From a candidate division SR1 bacterium (GTDB lineage Bacteria > Patescibacteriota > JACMRA01), in the NCBI GenBank assembly GCA_014377045.1, contig JACMQI010000024.1, forward strand, positions 1-43,265: DNA of 43,265 bases, given 5' to 3'. The notes below the pieces were generated by a model, which did not search any database, was not told where the DNA came from, and worked only from the letters and a program-made list of their open reading frames with translations. This document shows positions 39,794-43,265 of this stretch, piece after piece. Both the position numbers and the translations under genes were made by a program. The first letter of the stretch is position 1. Every line of letters begins with the position of its first letter.

Positions 39794-40864
39794 ATGACCA
39801 ATACAAAATTTGAACCTAAAACTAAAACTCATTTACTTGAATATATTTTCAAAATTGATCCTAAAAACTATGAAAGAACAAGGAATAGTCTAAATGGAAG
39901 TGTGACGTTGTTGTCTCCTTATATCACTTGTGGTGCGATCTCTTTGACTGAAATCAAAAACTTAATATTAAGTAAAAATGGTAGTCGAGAGTCATCAAAA
40001 CTGATTCAAGAATTAGCTTGGAGAGACTATTTTCAGTCTGTGTATTTGAATATGGGTGATGAAATATTTAAAAGTATTAAACGAGAGCAGGATTTTAGTA
40101 AATTTGATCAAATACCAACTACAATTTTGGAAGCTAAAACTGGAATTAAAGTCATTGATAATGCTGTAACTAAACTTTACAAAATTGGTTATCTACACAA
40201 CCATGAGCGTATGTGGTTAGCAATGTTAATATGCAACATTGCGGGTACAAGATGGGAAGTTGGTGCAAAGTGGATGTACTATTATCTTTTAGATGGTGAT
40301 TTGGCATCAAACACTTTATCATGGCAGTGGGTAGCAGGTACTTTCTCTTCTAAAAAATATTTTGCAAATCAAGAAAACTTTAATAAATACGGACTAAGTA
40401 GCGATAGACAATATGGTACAATATTAGATAAAAGTTATGAGGAGTTAAGTCAAAATTCAGATGATAAGATAGTCCAGAGTATATTTGAAAACCGAGCAAA
40501 TTTGGAATTGGAAAATAACACTGAATACTTGAAGAGTTTCTTTGAAGTAGCTGACTTATCCATCGAAACTAATATATATTTTACAATCACTACAATTACT
40601 GAAGATTTGAAAGACCAGTCTAATCCAATTTTAGTCTATATTGAAGACAAAGACTGGCTCATATCTAAACAAAAAATTGACTTTGTAATTAGTCAAATCA
40701 AGCTAATTGTTCCAAATACAAAATTACTAGTTTTATCAAAAGATGATGTTAATTATGAAAATATCTTAGCCAAGCTACCGAAACAAGAAAGAATGTTTCC
40801 ATCTTTAACTGATTACTATCAATCATTTTTTAAATTCTGGAGTAAAGCAGAAAGACTAGTTTAA
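39794..40864 (+). CDS. Photolyase/cryptochrome-type FAD-binding protein lacking the N-terminal photolyase domain
   Basis: The 356-residue protein begins directly with the helical FAD-binding part of photolyases. It shows S-P-Y-I-T-C-G-A-I-S (41-50), E-L-A-W-R-D-Y-F (73-80), E-A-K-T-G-I-K-V-I-D-N-A, G-Y-L-H-N-H-E-R-M-W (132-141) and D-G-D-L-A-S-N-T-L-S-W-Q-W-V-A-G (167-182), then K-K-Y-F-A-N-Q-E-N. The alpha/beta antenna domain that normally precedes this (about 130-200 residues) is missing. A C-terminal segment (about 260-356) with N-P-I-L-V-Y-I-E-D-K-D-W-L has alpha/beta character. From memory, short FAD-domain proteins with similar N-termini occur in Bacteroidota, so transfer from there is possible. 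DNA repair or light sensing are the likely roles; activity without the antenna domain is unproven. Confidence 0.85.
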   Translation: MTNTKFEPKTKTHLLEYIFKIDPKNYERTRNSLNGSVTLLSPYITCGAISLTEIKNLILSKNGSRESSKLIQELAWRDYFQSVYLNMGDEIFKSIKREQDFSKFDQIPTTILEAKTGIKVIDNAVTKLYKIGYLHNHERMWLAMLICNIAGTRWEVGAKWMYYYLLDGDLASNTLSWQWVAGTFSSKKYFANQENFNKYGLSSDRQYGTILDKSYEELSQNSDDKIVQSIFENRANLELENNTEYLKSFFEVADLSIETNIYFTITTITEDLKDQSNPILVYIEDKDWLISKQKIDFVISQIKLIVPNTKLLVLSKDDVNYENILAKLPKQERMFPSLTDYYQSFFKFWSKAERLV

Positions 40865-41166
40865 TTCTTAAGACCAAAGTCGAACGCTGCAAATGCAAAA
40901 AGATAAAAAACAAGCTGGTGAAAAAAAGCATCATCACTTCCAACAAATTTTAGAAATGATTCTGGAATAACGATTATACAAATAGCTGTTGCCAAAGTAG
41001 CTAAGGTCATTATCCCAAGTATTTTAAAAAAATTGTAAATAGTTTTGATAATATACTGAGTATTAAATACGATATTTTTCTGGATCAACCCATTGAAAAT
41101 GTGTGAGAAAAACCCTATTAGACATCCTATAAACGAGTAAAAGAGACAAGATAGGATAAAAGACAT
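40861..41166 (-). CDS. Hypothetical membrane protein, three helices
   Basis: The protein has 101 residues from the ATG at 41166 (M-S-F-I-L-S-C-L-F). An upstream in-frame start at 41229 would overlap the preceding gene and is less likely. There are three hydrophobic helices (about 3-22, 46-67 and 83-98). Its stop overlaps the end of the FAD-domain gene by 4 bases. It follows the 41183 gene after 16 bases, so the two probably form a unit. No family recognised. Confidence 0.45.
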   Translation of the reverse strand: MSFILSCLFYSFIGCLIGFFSHIFNGLIQKNIVFNTQYIIKTIYNFFKILGIMTLATLATAICIIVIPESFLKFVGSDDAFFHQLVFYLFAFAAFDFGLKN

Positions 41167-41182
41167 GAATATAAATTTAGTA

Positions 41183-41503
41183 TTATGACTTCTTTCGATT
41201 CTTCCATTTATCAAGTTGATCGACTGCAATTTGCTTATTTTCTGAAGCTAAATCTACTCCAGGAATCTCAATTGGACAAATCTTCCCGTCTTCTTCAATA
41301 GAAATATTATATTGTTGTAAGAGCTGATGTAAATTTTCTTCACCTACTTTTGCGTATTGGTCCCAAAAAGATATGGATATAGGCTGTTTAAAAGCAGCAA
41401 GGAATTTAAGACTTGATAGATGCGAATCTTCAATGAAATTAGACTCAACCACAACACGCACAGGTTTTAGTTTTTCTATTTTATTTTGTGATTTTTCAAA
41501 CAT
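41183..41503 (-). CDS. Small soluble protein, no family recognised
   Basis: The protein has 106 residues, charged and probably soluble. It has a beta-strand-like segment P-V-R-V-V-V-E-S-N-F and a region S-I-S-F-W-D-Q-Y-A-K. Asp and Glu are frequent in the C-terminal half and Lys at the end (K-W-K-N-R-K-K-S). No motif is recognised. The ATG at 41503 has no Shine-Dalgarno sequence. It lies upstream of the three-helix protein gene on the same strand. Confidence 0.45.
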   Translation of the reverse strand: MFEKSQNKIEKLKPVRVVVESNFIEDSHLSSLKFLAAFKQPISISFWDQYAKVGEENLHQLLQQYNISIEEDGKICPIEIPGVDLASENKQIAVDQLDKWKNRKKS

Positions 41504-41816
41504 ACTACAATTATAATTAAATTTTGGAAATTAGTCTAGAAAAATCTGTAGTCTTATATCTAAGTATTTTATTACACTTGGGTCAAGTTTTGTGAGTTTG
41601 AAAGTGACCGATTTGTATACCATAAATGACATGATACTATTTTTTGTAAGAGGCAGTTTTAATGTTATACTTTGACAAGCTTTGACTCTTTTTCTTGAAT
41701 ATCTCTTAGATCTTCGGCAAAAAATAGTTTATATCGATATGCTAGACTCAAAGGAGATCTTACTGGAGGTAAAATAAAATATTTCAACTAACTAAATCAG
41801 GATTTTTTGCGCTTAG
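41504..41816. other. Gene-free stretch, 313 bases, with a possible short coding remnant
   Basis: No complete gene. On the minus strand about 41660-41775 one frame reads F-I-L-P-P-V-R-S-P-L-S-L-A-Y-R-Y-K-L-F-F and A-E-D-L-R-D-I-Q-E-K-E-S-K-L-V-K-V, with no start codon. It looks like the end of a lost gene just downstream of the restriction-modification gene. TTGACA at 41671-41676 on the plus strand has no gene to serve. Confidence 0.35.
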
Positions 41817-43265
41817 CTATTCTACATCCGCCCAGACTTTGGCAATAACGGATTTGATTTTGGCTTCGTAGATTGCAATTAGTTGCTTGGAGCTATCCAC
41901 CAAAGCCCGCTCGTGTTCTATCCGTGCTACTATCTCGTTTTGGATTGGTAATGGTGGAAGTGGGATTTGAAGACTTGATATTCGTTCTAAAGCTAATTTT
42001 GGAATACCTACACCTTGAGTTAATATTTTAATTTGTTCCTTAACTATTTCAGATTGTAGGACTTCTAAAATATATTTTTGACTTAAAATTTTAACATCAT
42101 TCAAGACAATTTTTGCAGCGTTTTCAGTTAGTGATTTTCCGTCTAAGATTTTAGGTATAATTCCAACTAAACCAATCGTCCCAGCAATTGAAACATAAAT
42201 ATCATTTACAGAAATTGTATAATTTGAAATCTGATCAAAAACTTTTTTATCAATATATTTAAGTGTATTCAAATTTATTGAATTTTCGCTAAAATCTACA
42301 ACTCTAATGTAAGGATAATTTGTTACAGAACTAGAAAAATTTAAGCCTTTTGGAATTCTTTTCCCTCCTTTAATTTTTGAAACATCTCCCAGTTTCACCA
42401 TTTCCCAAGTTGGGTCAATATCTATTTTAGGTTTCCAGTTTTGGGTGATTTGTTTTGCTCCGTCAATGATTTTTTGGTAGCCTGAGATTTCCTCCACGAT
42501 TTTTTGTTGTATTTCTAGCGGTGGAAGTGGGATTTTGAGTTTTTTAATTTTCTCTTTATTTAGCATTAACGCTCCCATATTATTTGTACTGGAATCTTGT
42601 TTTGTTGCAGTTGAAAGTGAATAAAATAAATAATTTAAATTTACTTTTTCATTTGGCTCAAACGCAATTATTGCTTCATTTGTGTATAGGTCTTTTCCTG
42701 CAAATGCGGTTTTACCAACTGATAGTTTGAAACTCATCAAAAGTGATCCTTCTTTAATCAGCTTGCAGTTTGAATTTTTAATTCCTAAGTCAGCAATATG
42801 TTCCTTTGTTTCAAGAATGGTTGACACTCCGTCCATATCTCTAATTGAAACCCATAAATTATCTTCGCCAAAATATTCACTTTTTTCTCTTGAGGGTGTG
42901 CCGCCTATTTTAAGGTCATCAAATATTTCCCCGAGTTGTACCATTGGATATTTAGAATTGGTATAATCCGCTGTGGCTTTGTACCTATCTCCAGACAGGT
43001 TGTAGTCGCCTGATTCTCGGAGTTTGGTTTTGGATACGATTTGCACATTATCTGGCAGGTTCTCATTCGCAATTCCTTTCTCAAAGTTCTCAATTATTTT
43101 TAAGGCTGCTGGCAAATCATTCTTGGTGTTTTCGCGCCTCTGGGCAGATAGATCAAACCCGTCATTAGCAATTTTGATAAACAGCACGCTATCACTAGCT
43201 TTGGCTCGTTTGCGATCAAGTATTAGGATAGAAGTTTTGACACCGCTGTATGGCTGGAATACACC
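41817..43265 (-). CDS. Fused type I restriction-modification methylase-specificity protein (HsdM C-terminus plus HsdS), N-terminus beyond window
   Basis: The frame is open from the right edge to the stop at 41817, giving 482 visible residues. The first part, V-F-Q-P-Y-S-G-V-K-T-S-I-L-I-L-D then F-I-K-I-A-N-D-G-F-D-L-S-A-Q-R-R, is the C-terminal end of an HsdM N6-adenine methylase. It runs without a stop into an HsdS with two target-recognition halves. These start at Y-P-M-V-Q-L-G-E-I-F and W-E-M-V-K-L-G-D-V, each closed by I-P-L-P-P-L-x-I-Q and a helical spacer (K-I-V-E-E-I and E-I-V-A-R-I). The GTG at 43187 is internal, not the start. HsdS halves each read one part of a split DNA site. No hsdR lies in the window. 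Confidence 0.85.
   Translation of the reverse strand, partial: GVFQPYSGVKTSILILDRKRAKASDSVLFIKIANDGFDLSAQRRENTKNDLPAALKIIENFEKGIANENLPDNVQIVSKTKLRESGDYNLSGDRYKATADYTNSKYPMVQLGEIFDDLKIGGTPSREKSEYFGEDNLWVSIRDMDGVSTILETKEHIADLGIKNSNCKLIKEGSLLMSFKLSVGKTAFAGKDLYTNEAIIAFEPNEKVNLNYLFYSLSTATKQDSSTNNMGALMLNKEKIKKLKIPLPPLEIQQKIVEEISGYQKIIDGAKQITQNWKPKIDIDPTWEMVKLGDVSKIKGGKRIPKGLNFSSSVTNYPYIRVVDFSENSINLNTLKYIDKKVFDQISNYTISVNDIYVSIAGTIGLVGIIPKILDGKSLTENAAKIVLNDVKILSQKYILEVLQSEIVKEQIKILTQGVGIPKLALERISSLQIPLPPLPIQNEIVARIEHERALVDSSKQLIAIYEAKIKSVIAKVWADVE

Overview
This is a 43 kb, AT-rich window (about one third G+C by eye) from a small bacterial genome. It most likely belongs to the Candidate Phyla Radiation (Patescibacteria). 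The grounds are a multi-kilobase LamG/DUF2341/TIG surface-protein gene, T4SS_pilin (VirB2-like) genes, a PilB-type ATPase without a visible pilus operon, scattered single housekeeping genes (murD, murI, pth, pheS, ftsX, holB, fmt, trmB), and many small orphan proteins. The class cannot be fixed from the sequence; Dojkabacteria or Microgenomates are possible but unproven. UGA is used as a stop (fmt ends in TGA), so the Gracilibacteria/SR1 code does not apply.

Layout. (1) 1-11869, minus strand: one uninterrupted giant surface-protein gene that runs off the left edge. (2) 12118-13574, plus: a divergent pair of pilin-like membrane proteins, the second holding three tandem copies of the pilin module. 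(3) 13623-15212: murD. (4) 15213-18937: a decayed secreted-protein gene, a pth-murI operon and a frameshifted membrane-protein gene. (5) 19178-22584: an orphan gene, a trxB-SDR operon and a small membrane protein. (6) 22714-26899: pheS, ftsX, a small orphan and a pilB-like ATPase, mostly each with its own promoter. (7) 26921-29879, minus: an operon of an orphan gene, fmt and holB. (8) 30055-30389: a dead DUF1543 gene. (9) 30501-35783: aldo/keto reductase-trmB, a TMEM175-like channel, a large polytopic membrane protein and a small orphan. (10) 35.8-37.0 kb: gene-free, with coding remnants. (11) 37047-38472: a lipid kinase and PAP2 phosphatase pair. (12) 39043-43265: a YdeI/DUF1801 protein, a photolyase-type FAD-domain protein, two small orphans and a fused HsdM-HsdS gene entering from the right edge.

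How the genes work together. murD and murI supply and use D-glutamate for peptidoglycan, and ftsX acts on the same wall. The giant adhesin, the pilin-module proteins and PilB point to a cell-surface and attachment role, as expected for an episymbiont; that link is inference. pheS, pth, fmt and trmB serve translation, and holB serves replication.

Two window-wide patterns stand out. No start codon I checked has a convincing AGGAGG-type Shine-Dalgarno sequence. Several genes instead carry a TTGACA/TATAAT-type promoter whose -10 box ends only 5-10 bases before the ATG, which predicts leaderless mRNAs. There are also at least three clear pseudogenes and several weaker coding remnants, which is a lot for a genome type usually thought compact.
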